NCBI RefSeq assembly: GCF_012184425.1
Contig: NZ_VTOW01000002.1
Coordinates: 558,001 to 622,000 of the forward strand
Source of the DNA: Candidatus Manganitrophus noduliformans
GTDB taxonomy: Bacteria > Nitrospirota > Nitrospiria > SBBL01 > Manganitrophaceae
DNA length: 64,000 bases
Direction of reading: 5' to 3'
Numbering within the stretch: the first letter of the stretch is position 1; each line of letters starts with the position of its first letter. The notes beneath the pieces were generated by a model, which worked only from the letters and a program-made list of their open reading frames with translations, searched no databases and was not told where the DNA came from. The position numbers and the translations under genes were made by a program. Below are positions 7,855 to 15,784 of the stretch, piece by piece.

Positions 7855-8301
7855 ATGCGAAAACCGACTTTTATTGCGCTGCTCTTCCTTGCAACGGCCC
7901 TCTCCTGGAATTCGGCCTTTTCGGAAAAGCCGCCCGCCCGCCGCACCGTTATTTTTCCAAGCGGCACCCAGATCCATGCCGAAGTGGCCGATACCCCTGA
8001 AGCGAGGAATACCGGGCTGATGTTCCGTGATTCCCTTCCGTCCGGCGGCGGGATGCTTTTTGTTTTTCAAGAGGCGCGCCCTTATCTTTTCTGGATGAAG
8101 AACTGCAAATTCCCGATCGACATCATCTGGTTCAACGAACAGAAGGAAATCATCTTCATCTCCGAGAAAACCCCTCCCTGCAAAGAGGACCCCTGCCCGA
8201 ATTACGGGCCGCTCGATAAAAATGCCCTCTATGTCATCGAGGTTGCATCGGGGTTTGCAGCAAAGGAAAAACTGAAATTGGGAATGAAGGTCCGATTTTA
8301 G
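7855..8301 (+). CDS. DUF192 domain protein, exported
   Basis: 148 residues. A signal peptide (MRKPTFIALLFLATALSW, cleavage near AFSEK) is followed by a complete DUF192 domain: EVADTPEARNTGLMFRDSLP, GGGMLFVFQEARPYLFWMKN, FPIDIIWFNEQKEIIFI and YVIEVASGFAAKEKLKLGMK. DUF192 proteins are small, mostly extracytoplasmic beta-rich proteins without an established activity. The gene is divergent from tonB, with both promoters in the 97-base gap. Confidence 0.9.
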   Translation: MRKPTFIALLFLATALSWNSAFSEKPPARRTVIFPSGTQIHAEVADTPEARNTGLMFRDSLPSGGGMLFVFQEARPYLFWMKNCKFPIDIIWFNEQKEIIFISEKTPPCKEDPCPNYGPLDKNALYVIEVASGFAAKEKLKLGMKVRF

Positions 8302-8349
8302 CGGTTGCCCCGCCGCCGCGAGCTTGGAGCGGCCGGGTTGTCCTCGTTC

Positions 8350-8377
8350 TTGACAGTTCCTTTATTTGAATGATAAA
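8350..8377 (+). promoter_or_regulatory. Sigma70-like promoter of the SmbP-like gene
   Basis: -35 TTGACA (8350-8355), 16-base spacer and -10 GATAAA (8372-8377). The predicted start near 8384 leaves a leader of about 32 bases that carries the strong ribosome site. Confidence 0.65.
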
Positions 8378-8416
8378 TTCCGGCTGTTTTTCCCACCCCC
8401 CACAAAAGGAGGAACC

Positions 8417-8851
8417 ATGCGTCATAAAGCGAAATTCACCCTCATGGCAGCGGCCCTTTTTATGGCATCGGTGTCGACCGATGCATTGGCCGGCGGCGGA
8501 CACGCAGCACCCGCCAGAGAACAATGCAACGCGATGGTCGCCGCGGGAGAAAGCGGTCTCGATCATGGCGGGCAAGGACATACCGACACCGCCGTGAAAC
8601 ATCTGAAACAGATGGTGAAGGCGGGACAAGAGTGTTTAAGTCACGGCCAGGAAGCGATCAAAGCAGCGGGCGGAGGCCCGATCAAGATGCATGGGGGAGA
8701 AGCGATGACGCATGTGAAAGAGGCGCTCACCCATGCCAAGGAGGCGGTCAGCCACGGCGAGGCCGGCCATAATGACGTCATGATGGATCACGCGAAGGAA
8801 GCGATGATGCATGCAAAGGAAGGCAACAAACATGCGCAGGAAATGAAATAG
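8417..8851 (+). CDS. SmbP-like small histidine-rich metal-binding protein
   Basis: 144 residues from the ATG at 8417, preceded by AGGAGG. A signal peptide ends near TDALA (residue 25). The mature part is helical and has 13 His in about 119 residues, many in repeats of the type HxKEAxxHAKEA (for example THVKEALTHAKEAVSH and DHAKEAMMHAKEG). This spacing matches SmbP of Nitrosomonas, a periplasmic four-helix protein that binds copper and other divalent metals. Metal buffering in the periplasm is inferred. Two Cys (EQC, QEC) may form a disulfide. A terminator follows. Confidence 0.8.
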   Translation: MRHKAKFTLMAAALFMASVSTDALAGGGHAAPAREQCNAMVAAGESGLDHGGQGHTDTAVKHLKQMVKAGQECLSHGQEAIKAAGGGPIKMHGGEAMTHVKEALTHAKEAVSHGEAGHNDVMMDHAKEAMMHAKEGNKHAQEMK

Positions 8852-8853
8852 CC

Positions 8854-8887
8854 CTGGGATAATTAGACAACTGGGATAATTAGACAA
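8854..8887. repeat. Two-copy 17-base tandem duplication
   Basis: CTGGGATAATTAGACAA occurs twice in direct tandem (8854-8870 and 8871-8887) immediately after the SmbP-like stop codon. It is probably a replication-slippage duplication. Confidence 0.9.
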
Positions 8888-8907
8888 ATAGATGGGTTTG
8901 ATAGAGA

Positions 8908-8939
8908 GGGATGACGCCGGAGGCGCTCATCCCTTTTTT
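8908..8939 (+). terminator. Rho-independent terminator of the SmbP-like gene
   Basis: Arms GGGATGACGCC and GGCGCTCATCCC around GGA, followed by TTTTTT. The stop codon of the convergent methyltransferase gene lies inside the right arm. Confidence 0.85.
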
Positions 8940-9736
8940 CTTGCCGTCACCACGAAGTTGAAACCAAATCGATTGAAGGGGAAGGTCCCGGAAATCGCAA
9001 GGTCGAGCCTGCCGATCGCGAGGGCGAGCTTGCCGATCGGGCTTCGCTTTCCCTTCTCCAAAAGATAGCGATCTGGAATTAAAGAAGAGAGAATGTTATG
9101 GCCCCGGCAGGAGAGGATTTCGAATCCGTTTTTCTCCAGGAGCGATTTGAGCTCCCGCCAGGTAAACGTCTTAAAGCGCATCCCCTCCCAGACCCGCGTG
9201 GCATGTCCCTTCCCCGGAACACGGAGGGCATCGATCATTTCGGAGGGGTGATAGAAGATTCCGAAATTCCACTTGGTATCGGTTTCTATCGTCAAGATCG
9301 CCCCCGGCTTTGCGACCCGGCCCATCTCGGTCACCGCCTGCTCGTATCCATCGACGATGTGGCTTAAGACATCGCCATAGGAGATGAGAAAGTCGAAGCT
9401 CTTATCGGGAAAGGGAAGCGCACAGGCGTTCGCCACCTGGAATTTCACATTGGGATGGGCCTTGCATCGGTCTTTGGCCACTTCGATCAGCTCCTTCGAG
9501 AGGTCGATCCCGACCACCTCGTCGGCATACGGCGCCAAATGGATCGCCTGCAGGCCGCTCCCGCAGCCGACATCGAGGATGCGCGAGTAGCGCTTCCCCT
9601 TCGTCAACTCCGCGAGGCAGAGGTCGTAAAGGAGATAGCTGTTCATCAGGAAAGGGGTTTCGCTGACGAGATCGTCAAACCCCTTTCCCCAATCGTTGTA
9701 GACTTTCGCAATCGTTTCGCTGGATGGCTTGGACAT
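8927..9736 (-). CDS. Class I SAM-dependent methyltransferase
   Basis: 269 residues. Motif I is ILDVGCGSGLQAIHLAPYAD (residues about 58-77), motif II VVGIDLSKELIEVAKDR, then VANACALPFPDKSFDFLISY and VAKPGAILTIE, the UbiE/small-molecule methyltransferase pattern. The substrate cannot be inferred. A -10 box lies 8 bases before the ATG and there is no Shine-Dalgarno sequence. Confidence 0.85.
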   Translation of the reverse strand: MSKPSSETIAKVYNDWGKGFDDLVSETPFLMNSYLLYDLCLAELTKGKRYSRILDVGCGSGLQAIHLAPYADEVVGIDLSKELIEVAKDRCKAHPNVKFQVANACALPFPDKSFDFLISYGDVLSHIVDGYEQAVTEMGRVAKPGAILTIETDTKWNFGIFYHPSEMIDALRVPGKGHATRVWEGMRFKTFTWRELKSLLEKNGFEILSCRGHNILSSLIPDRYLLEKGKRSPIGKLALAIGRLDLAISGTFPFNRFGFNFVVTARKKG

Positions 9737-9744
9737 GGTTTTTT

Positions 9745-9773
9745 CTTATATCACGATCAGGGGTGGGGCACAA
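9745..9773 (-). promoter_or_regulatory. Promoter of the methyltransferase, near-leaderless
   Basis: Minus strand: -35 TTGTGC (9773-9768), 17-base spacer, -10 TATAAG (9750-9745), then 8 bases to ATG 9736. Confidence 0.6.
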
Positions 9774-9809
9774 GATATTTCTGACTCTTTCTCCCCTCCC
9801 CCTTCCGTC

Positions 9810-10724
9810 TCACCCTTCCCGTGTTTTCAGGTCTTCGGCCTTCTGAAGACCGTCCAGCAAGCCCTCCCGGTAGGTGGGGAAGCGGAGGGTAAGACCGAAC
9901 TCTTTGAGCAGTTTTTCGTTCTGATACCGGACGGCAGGGGCAGCGGCCTGGAGATCGGCACTCGGAAGAATCAGCGGGGGCGCGCCGAGCATCGCCGCCA
10001 TGTGGTTGTAATACTCGGCGGGTGTATGCGGCGCTTGATCGACCACGTTATACGCTTGGCCGGGCCTCCCCTTTTCCATCGCGGCGATCAAGATGTCGAG
10101 GTAGTCTTCCAGATAGATTCGGTGATACAACGCCGGCAGATCGGCCGGAAGCGAATAGACCCCTCTTCGGACCTGATCGAGGATGCCGGGGAGCGCCTGG
10201 TAAAGGGCGCCGGTTCTGAGGATGACTCCCGGAAACCCCTCCTCCGAAAACCGCGCCAGAATCTCCCGCTCCGCCTCCAGATGAATCCGGCCGGTCGCGC
10301 TCTTCGGGCGAGAGAAGACCTTCTCATCAATCCCCGCGGCCGGCAGATTCTGGCCTGGAACCACATTATCGTAGACCGCGAGACTGCTCTCATAGATATA
10401 GCGCTTGACCGTGCCGCGCGGGATCACCGAGAGGATATTCTGCAATGCCTTCAGATCGGTCGGCTCCGGCGCCGCCATCCCATGCTGCCGCCGGTTGGCA
10501 AGATGGAAGATCACATCGGCATTCGCCACCGCCATCTTCGCCAAAAAGGGCTCCGAGAGATCGGCCGCCAACGGATTGATTCCAAGCCGGGCGAAGCCGG
10601 GGGCCAGGCCGTCGGATGAAATCAGCGCCCAGACACTGTGATCGTGCTGCAGGAGGCGCACGCCGAGCTGCTTCGTCAGTTGTCCTTCGCCGATGAGCAG
10701 GATGGTCGTGAATTGTTTTGGCAT
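9810..10724 (-). CDS. NAD(P)-binding SDR-fold protein (epimerase/dehydratase-like)
   Basis: 304 residues. The N-terminal Rossmann motif is LIGEGQLTKQLGVRLLQ, followed by ADVIFHLANRR, YIYESSLAVYDN and VILRTGALY, the order of extended SDRs. The usual YxxxK catalytic pair appears to be replaced: in the block SATGRIHLEAER a Thr and a His stand where family members have Tyr and Lys. It may therefore be a binding or regulatory member rather than an active epimerase. A clean GGAGG precedes the ATG. Possible co-transcription with the ABC-F gene upstream (26-base gap). Confidence 0.75.
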   Translation of the reverse strand: MPKQFTTILLIGEGQLTKQLGVRLLQHDHSVWALISSDGLAPGFARLGINPLAADLSEPFLAKMAVANADVIFHLANRRQHGMAAPEPTDLKALQNILSVIPRGTVKRYIYESSLAVYDNVVPGQNLPAAGIDEKVFSRPKSATGRIHLEAEREILARFSEEGFPGVILRTGALYQALPGILDQVRRGVYSLPADLPALYHRIYLEDYLDILIAAMEKGRPGQAYNVVDQAPHTPAEYYNHMAAMLGAPPLILPSADLQAAAPAVRYQNEKLLKEFGLTLRFPTYREGLLDGLQKAEDLKTREG

Positions 10725-10750
10725 GTCGTTTTCCTCCTATGCAAAGAGGA

Positions 10751-12748
10751 TCAGGGAGGGGATGATTGCGTCGTCATCGCTTGGGAGAGCGCTTCATATT
10801 CGAGGGAGAGTTTCTCCCAGAGAGCCGTCTCCTGATCGATCTCGGACTTCAAACGGTTGTGCCGTTCCATCAGTTCGTAAAAACGAACCTTCTCTTGGTA
10901 GATGTTCGGATCGGCCAAAAGCGCCACACATTCCTGGTACGCTTTGTTTTTTTCATCGAGCGCCTTCTCAAGCGCTTCAATCTTTTTCTTCAGCGGCTGC
11001 GCTTCGCGGTAGAGCCGATTTCTCGCCTCGGCCTCTTTTCGCTTCTGCTCCTTCTGCTCCGCCTTGCTTAGCAGCGATTTTTCCTTCTCCTGGGATGTAG
11101 GGGCGTATTGCGATACGCCCTTACCCACCGACGCGGGCATCTCGGCCGTCTTTCCCTTCTTGTAGAGATAATAATCGTAATCGCCAGGATAAACAGTTAC
11201 AAGCCCCTGGTCAACCTCGATGATATGATTCGCGACCCCTCGAATGACGTGCCGATCGTGCGTGATGAAGCAAATGGTGCCGGTATACTCCCTCAACGCT
11301 TCCTCAAGAACATCGCGGGAAGGGATATCAAGATGGTTCGTCGGCTCGTCGAGAAGAAGTAAGTTCGCCGGCTTGATCAACATCTTCGCCAGCGCCAACC
11401 GGCTCTTCTCCCCTCCGCTCAACACGGAGACCTGTTTGAAAACATCATCACCCGAGAAGAGAAAAGCGCCGAGGATCCCCCTCAGGAACGACTGCGCTCC
11501 TTCCGGATGGGCCTCTTGCATCTCCTGAAGGAGGGTGTAATTCGGATGCAGCGATTCAAGTTGATGCTGGCTGAAATAGCTGAGATTGACCTTCTGTCCG
11601 AGGGCGCGGCGCCCGCGATCGACCGGTAGAACCCCCGCCAGAATTTTGAGGAGGGTCGATTTTCCGGCGCCGTTCGGCCCCACCAGCGCCACCTTCTGTC
11701 CCCGCGTGATCGTCAGGTTGAGCCCTTGGTACACCTTGATCGCCCCATAAGACTTGTCGATCCCTTCCAGGGTGATCACCTCCTGGCCTCCCCGCTCCGG
11801 CTGAGGGAAGGTAAACCGCACCTTCTTGCGCTCCTGCGTCAGCTCCACCTTATCCATCTTCTCGAGCTGCTTGATCCGGCTCTGCACCTGACGCGCCTTG
11901 GTGGCCTGGGCGCGGAACCGGTCGATGAAACGCTTGGTTTCATCGATCTTTTTTTGCTGGTTCTCGTAAGTCGATTGCCGAATTTCCGCCGCCTCCTCCT
12001 TCGCGACAAGATAGCGATCGTAATTCCCGGTGTAATTGACCAGCTTTCCATTGTCGATTTCGACAATCCGGTCGGCCAGCGCATTAATAAAGGGACGGTC
12101 ATGGGAGATAAACAGAATCGCTCCGGCATAGCTCTTCAAAAAGTTTTCAAGCCAGATCACCGACTCCAGATCGAGATGGTTGGTCGGCTCGTCGAGGAGA
12201 AGAATGTCGGGCTGGGAGAGGAGAAGCTTCGCCAGCGCAATCCGCATCAGCCATCCGCCGCTCAACGTGTCGGTCTTCTTTCCGAAGTTCGCCTCTTTGA
12301 AGCTCAATCCCGAGAGGATTTGCTTCGCCTGGTGTTCCAGGTCATACCCTCCCTTCGACTCGTACTGGATCTGCAGCTCCGCATAGTGGAGACCGAGACG
12401 CTCCTTTTCCTTCATGTCGTCGGTCTCGTGCATTTCGCGCTCGATCCGCTTGAGGGTCGCTTCGATCTGATTGATCGAATCGGAGGCCGAAAGAACCTCT
12501 TCCAGAATAGAGCGTCCCCGCAATTGGATAATCTCTTGAGGAAGATAACCGACCACGGAGCTCTTGGAAATGATGACCTCTCCCTCGTCGGGGTCGACCT
12601 TGCGGGAGATCATCTCCAGCAGCGTCGTTTTGCCGGCGCCGTTCGGGCCGATCAGGGCGATCCGATCCCCATACGCGACCTGCAAGGTCGCGTCGGCAAG
12701 CAGGGTCCTGGCCCCGAATCGTTTTGTGATGTTGAGAAGAGAGATCAT
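10751..12748 (-). CDS. ABC-F family ATPase
   Basis: 665 residues with two ATP-binding cassettes and no membrane segments. First cassette: Walker [16 protein letters not shown] (residue about 33), signature [15 protein letters not shown], Walker [13 protein letters not shown]. Second: [43 protein letters not shown] charged linker ([19 protein letters not shown]) joins them and a C-terminal coiled coil ends the protein, as in Uup/YheS. ABC-F proteins act on the ribosome. A palindromic repeat (11097-11124) lies in the poorly conserved stretch between the second cassette and the coiled coil. The start overlaps the add stop as ATGA? read in reverse order: the add stop TGA shares bases with this ATG. 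Confidence 0.93.
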   Translation of the reverse strand: MISLLNITKRFGARTLLADATLQVAYGDRIALIGPNGAGKTTLLEMISRKVDPDEGEVIISKSSVVGYLPQEIIQLRGRSILEEVLSASDSINQIEATLKRIEREMHETDDMKEKERLGLHYAELQIQYESKGGYDLEHQAKQILSGLSFKEANFGKKTDTLSGGWLMRIALAKLLLSQPDILLLDEPTNHLDLESVIWLENFLKSYAGAILFISHDRPFINALADRIVEIDNGKLVNYTGNYDRYLVAKEEAAEIRQSTYENQQKKIDETKRFIDRFRAQATKARQVQSRIKQLEKMDKVELTQERKKVRFTFPQPERGGQEVITLEGIDKSYGAIKVYQGLNLTITRGQKVALVGPNGAGKSTLLKILAGVLPVDRGRRALGQKVNLSYFSQHQLESLHPNYTLLQEMQEAHPEGAQSFLRGILGAFLFSGDDVFKQVSVLSGGEKSRLALAKMLIKPANLLLLDEPTNHLDIPSRDVLEEALREYTGTICFITHDRHVIRGVANHIIEVDQGLVTVYPGDYDYYLYKKGKTAEMPASVGKGVSQYAPTSQEKEKSLLSKAEQKEQKRKEAEARNRLYREAQPLKKKIEALEKALDEKNKAYQECVALLADPNIYQEKVRFYELMERHNRLKSEIDQETALWEKLSLEYEALSQAMTTQSSPP
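11097..11124. repeat. Palindromic repeat inside the ABC-F reading frame
   Basis: Arms GTAGGGGCGTAT and ATACGCCCTTAC (one mismatch) around TGCG. It is in frame and encodes, on the minus strand, roughly [10 protein letters not shown] between the second cassette and the C-terminal coiled coil of the ABC-F protein. Confidence 0.75.
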
Positions 12749-13824
12749 TTCTTTGAATGATTAAACCGAGGCCGCTCCAGATCATGCTGCGGCGGAAGGT
12801 TTTCCCGGATGTTCGGTGTCGCGTGGATAAAAGAGTGGGCGCGGGCCTTTCGATGAATTTCCTGAAGCTGCGCCGTCGTCAGCCACTTCGAGAGCTTTTC
12901 GTTCTCCCGGATTTGATCGGTATTCGAAACGGTCGTGTTGTCGGTGCAGATGGCGATCGGAATCCCATACTCCAAAAAGGTAAATATCGGATGGGGCGCC
13001 CCCATCGGCACGGCGCCGGTCTGATAATTGGAGGTGTAACAGCATTCGACCAGAACCTGATCTTTCGCCAGCCTCCGCATCAACGCTTTGTCTTTGATCG
13101 CAGAGCAGCCGTGGCCGATTCGCCGCGCGCCGAGGATATCGACCGCCTCCCAGATCGCCTCCGGCCCTTCATCCTCTCCCGCATGAATCGTCAGCCCGAG
13201 GTTTCCCGAACGGGCGATGTCGAAAGCTTCTTTAAACAGCCGCGCCGGGTTTCCCCGCTCCGCCCCCGCCACATCGAAGCCGATCACCCCCGTCCGCTCA
13301 TGGAACTGCTGCGCCTCGGCGATCGCCTGCCGGGCGAGGATCTTGGCGATATGGGGGCCTTGATGCCGCATGGCGATGACGATGAGTCCGGTCTCGATCG
13401 GATATTTTCGCTTGGCGCGGTTCAAGCCGGTCAACACCGAGCTGATCGTCTGCCGAAGGGTCAACCCCGCGAAAGTGTGGATGATCGGCGCATAACGAAG
13501 CTCCAGCAGCCGGACGCCGTTCTGATAGGCCTTTTTGACAATCGACTCGACGACATAGGAGATGTTTCCGTAAAACTGCGTGATCCAGGCCGGATAGTGA
13601 AACTTGTCGAGGTAGCGAAGCAGCGCCCCCTCTTCCCCCTCCTGAAGAACGAGAAGACGCTCCATCTCCTTCTTTGTGGCAACCGGGTTGAGCCGGTGCT
13701 CTTTCATCAGCTTCCAGGTGATGTCGACCGGAATCGACCCGTCGACATGCTGGTGAAGCTCGACCTTCTCGATTTTTCCGATTCCGTTTTTCGATGGTAT
13801 CTGCTTTTTGTTGGAACGTCTCAT
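12745..13824 (-). CDS. add: Adenosine deaminase family protein
   Basis: 359 residues from ATG 13824, which overlaps the stop of the upstream dihydroorotate dehydrogenase gene as ATGA; the frame stays open to 13872 but that start lies inside the neighbour. Metal ligands and catalytic residues of the amidohydrolase fold are visible: [12 protein letters not shown] (HxH), [15 protein letters not shown] (His and catalytic Glu), [10 protein letters not shown], and a C-terminal [11 protein letters not shown]. The last motif is TDN where adenosine deaminases normally have TDD; the zinc-binding first Asp is kept. Deamination of adenosine or a related purine is likely. Confidence 0.87.
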   Translation of the reverse strand: MRRSNKKQIPSKNGIGKIEKVELHQHVDGSIPVDITWKLMKEHRLNPVATKKEMERLLVLQEGEEGALLRYLDKFHYPAWITQFYGNISYVVESIVKKAYQNGVRLLELRYAPIIHTFAGLTLRQTISSVLTGLNRAKRKYPIETGLIVIAMRHQGPHIAKILARQAIAEAQQFHERTGVIGFDVAGAERGNPARLFKEAFDIARSGNLGLTIHAGEDEGPEAIWEAVDILGARRIGHGCSAIKDKALMRRLAKDQVLVECCYTSNYQTGAVPMGAPHPIFTFLEYGIPIAICTDNTTVSNTDQIRENEKLSKWLTTAQLQEIHRKARAHSFIHATPNIRENLPPQHDLERPRFNHSKK

Positions 13825-14891
13825 CTGCCTGCTTCTTCTTGCCAGTAACGGTATGCCAGAAACGGATCCCACATCGCGCCGGTGGCGGTCATGACGGCAT
13901 CGACCCCCACGCCGAGGAACTCCCGGACGTGCGCCGAGGTCATCACCCCGCCGACGCCGACGATCTCGAAATCATATTTCTCTTTCTGTTTTAAATCGAC
14001 GATCCGCTTCGCCTGCGTCATCGCGCAGGACCGGATGGCGGCGCCGCAGACCCCCGACCGAAGCCGTCCTTTCCCGGGGAGCGCTTGGGTGCCGTCGGGA
14101 TTTACCACCTCAAAGGAGAGGGTGTTGAGACCGGAGATCGCATCGACGTGCGGCGCGTTGGCGGCGACAACCTTCTCCAAACGGGAGGGATCGGAGATGT
14201 AGCCGATCTTGATGATCAACGGCACCGAGCCGATCGCCTGCTTCACCCGCCTCGAAATCTCCGAAGAGAAGACCGGATCGGTGTAGACGCTCCCTTCCCC
14301 CGTCACGACGTTCGGACAGGAGAGGTTGATCTCGACCACGGGCGCCCCCGCTTCGGCGGCCAGACGGGCCGCGCGGGCGTAATCTTCCGCCAGATCCTTT
14401 TCGCCCGGCGTGCCGACGACGCTGACGATCAGCAGCTGCCCGTCGCCGATCCCCCCTTTCGCCCGGCCGATATCTTCCTGCCAAATCTTCGGATCACGCG
14501 ACGGCATTCCGAACGAATTGGTGATGCTGATCTCTTCCACGCTGGAGGGAGATTCCATCGAGGCGATCAAGCGCTTCCCGAAATCTTTCTCGGTCAACGG
14601 CCCCTTCCATTGAAGGAACATGCAATTCGGATCGGGATGGCTGGGGGTCGCCGCGGTTCGGACCGTCTTATAGACAAGGAGGTCGAAGCCAAGCTCCGCA
14701 TAGGCGATGATCCAGCGCGAATTCAAAAGCGGTCCGGCCGGGATGCCGAGACGGGAATTGACATCGAATCCGAGGAATTTCACTTTCTTCCGAATCTGCC
14801 GGGCGGGGGGCTTTTCTTTGAGAAAGGGACCTTCTTGATAATTGGCTTCGTAGGAGCGGGTGATATCGTATGTCGGGCTTGGCTTCATCAA
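13821..14891 (-). CDS. pyrD: Dihydroorotate dehydrogenase, class 1-like
   Basis: 356 residues forming a TIM-barrel flavoprotein. VVEINLSCPNVVTGEG carries the Cys that serves as catalytic base in class 1 enzymes; LGIPAGPLLNSRWI, LIIKIGYISDP, ISGLNTLSFEVVNPDG and VGVGGVMTSAHVREFLGVG match FMN and orotate-binding regions. An N-terminal extension of about 45 residues and inserts make it longer than the usual 300-310, so a related dihydropyrimidine role is possible. Translationally coupled to the deaminase gene by an ATGA overlap, suggesting a nucleotide-metabolism pair. Confidence 0.85.
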   Translation of the reverse strand: MMKPSPTYDITRSYEANYQEGPFLKEKPPARQIRKKVKFLGFDVNSRLGIPAGPLLNSRWIIAYAELGFDLLVYKTVRTAATPSHPDPNCMFLQWKGPLTEKDFGKRLIASMESPSSVEEISITNSFGMPSRDPKIWQEDIGRAKGGIGDGQLLIVSVVGTPGEKDLAEDYARAARLAAEAGAPVVEINLSCPNVVTGEGSVYTDPVFSSEISRRVKQAIGSVPLIIKIGYISDPSRLEKVVAANAPHVDAISGLNTLSFEVVNPDGTQALPGKGRLRSGVCGAAIRSCAMTQAKRIVDLKQKEKYDFEIVGVGGVMTSAHVREFLGVGVDAVMTATGAMWDPFLAYRYWQEEAGR

Positions 14892-14951
14892 AAGAATGTT
14901 CCTGAAAAATCGAATTAATGCTTTTCATGCTAACACGGAGAGGTCACCGGG

Positions 14952-15119
14952 TCAACCTTCCGGCTGAGGGACGGAATAATCGGAGTTAGAAGGGATGGCC
15001 AAACGGTGGTGCTGGTGGGCCATAAACTGATGCCGGCTTCCGGAATAGGGACCTTCAAAACCGAGTTCACGCAGTCTGCGGATAAAATCACGCCGCTTAC
15101 ATGGAATCCATCGGCTCAC
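14952..15119 (-). CDS. hicA: HicA-like toxin, C-terminally truncated
   Basis: A short frame of 55 codons from GTG 15119 reads MSRWIPCKRRDFIRRLRELG, then FEGPYSGSRHQFM, HHRLAIPSNSDYSVPQ and ends PEG-stop. This is the HicA double-stranded-RNA-binding-like mRNA interferase fold with the catalytic His in GSRHQFM. Homologues I know of continue after SVPQ with about 15-25 more residues (LRMM...), so the final helix seems lost and the toxin may be weakened or inactive. It overlaps hicB by 23 bases on the same strand. Confidence 0.7.
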   Translation of the reverse strand: MSRWIPCKRRDFIRRLRELGFEGPYSGSRHQFMAHQHHRLAIPSNSDYSVPQPEG

Positions 15120-15369
15120 GGGTGGGCTCCCTGTTTAGATCCACGCCGGCAATGACAGGTAAAGAGTGGCCCAGCTTGAGACCGACCAGAATCCAGTCCT
15201 CCAAGGTTGAGCGCAATTCATCTTCACACGCGCGCAATGTGGATCCGAACGCGACGACCCCTTTACAGGAGGGAATCCGACCCGTGAATGTGCCGTCCTC
15301 CAGCTTATCATAGACCGCCTGAGCCATTGCCTGGCTCACGTATTCGGTCAGGATATACTGTACGGCCAC
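15097..15369 (-). CDS. hicB: HicB-family antitoxin
   Basis: 90 residues from GTG 15369, with GGGAGG five bases upstream; a second GTG at 15375 is possible. The sequence has the HicB partial RNase H-like fold: VQYILTEYVSQAMAQAVYDK, GRIPSCKGVVAFGSTLRACE and LRSTLEDWILVGLKLGHSLP. HicB neutralises HicA and usually represses the operon. The gene order antitoxin-then-toxin is the reverse of the commonest hicAB arrangement but is known. Confidence 0.82.
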   Translation of the reverse strand: MAVQYILTEYVSQAMAQAVYDKLEDGTFTGRIPSCKGVVAFGSTLRACEDELRSTLEDWILVGLKLGHSLPVIAGVDLNREPTREPMDSM

Positions 15370-15430
15370 GTGCACCTCCCATTTAATCGATTCAGGCTTC
15401 GTTAACCGGCAGCCCCGTCTTTAGGTGGTC

Positions 15431-15460
15431 ATTATAACATGCCCCTTCAAACGGGGCCAA
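15431..15460 (-). promoter_or_regulatory. hicBA promoter with candidate operator
   Basis: Minus strand: -35 TTGGCC (15460-15455), 18-base spacer, perfect -10 TATAAT (15436-15431). A palindrome, GCCCC and GGGGC 7 bases apart (15441-15457), fills the spacer and overlaps the -35 box; it is a plausible HicB operator. Confidence 0.6.
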
Positions 15461-15597
15461 CTGAAAAACCGGCGCATTATCAAACTTTGCTCTGCATTTC
15501 CATCTTGATTGACGCCCCTCTCCTGGCTATTTGGTAGCAGCGATTCGGCCATCACGGAATTCCCGGCTTTTCTTATTTTAATCTGGCGGTTTAAATT

Positions 15598-15631
15598 GAA
15601 GCGTCCCCGCCGCAAGCAGCGGGGACGCTTC
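15598..15631. repeat. Perfect inverted repeat with GC-rich 13-base arms
   Basis: Arms GAAGCGTCCCCGC and GCGGGGACGCTTC around an 8-base loop. No proper U-run follows on either strand. Confidence 0.7.
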
Positions 15632-15719
15632 GACCCGAAGGAAAAACATCTATTTGTGTTGGCGCATCTAACCCGCGTCCAAGGAGCGGAAAAGCGACGC
15701 GCGTGCGTGTTCATAGCAA

Positions 15720-15748
15720 GACAGCCCAGGCAATATACCTGGGCTGTC
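15720..15748 (-). terminator. Candidate terminator of the siroheme reductase gene
   Basis: Perfect 11-base arms GACAGCCCAGG and CCTGGGCTGTC around 7 bases, located 37 bases after the stop codon. Only a short T-rich stretch (TCTTGCT) follows on the minus strand, so termination is probable but not certain. Confidence 0.5.
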
Positions 15749-15784
15749 TATAACACTCCTTATCGAGAAATTCAACCGGATCGA

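Larger units (their letters stand above)
15376..15784. other. Intergenic region between hicB and the siroheme reductase gene
   Basis: 409 bases. It holds the hicBA promoter, a hairpin at 15598-15631 and a hairpin at 15720-15748. A minus-strand frame of 97 codons (15421-15714) is present but has no ribosome site, spans the hairpin and the promoter, and is not accepted as a gene. Confidence 0.7.

Noticed and set aside
12757-13848. 363-codon plus-strand frame opposite adenosine deaminase
   Set aside because: Antisense shadow of a gene with full catalytic motifs.
15421-15714. Minus-strand frame of 97 codons, with a segment reminiscent of MazE/AbrB (KIRKAGNS)
   Set aside because: No ribosome site, spans a GC hairpin and the hicBA promoter, and similarity is limited to a few residues.
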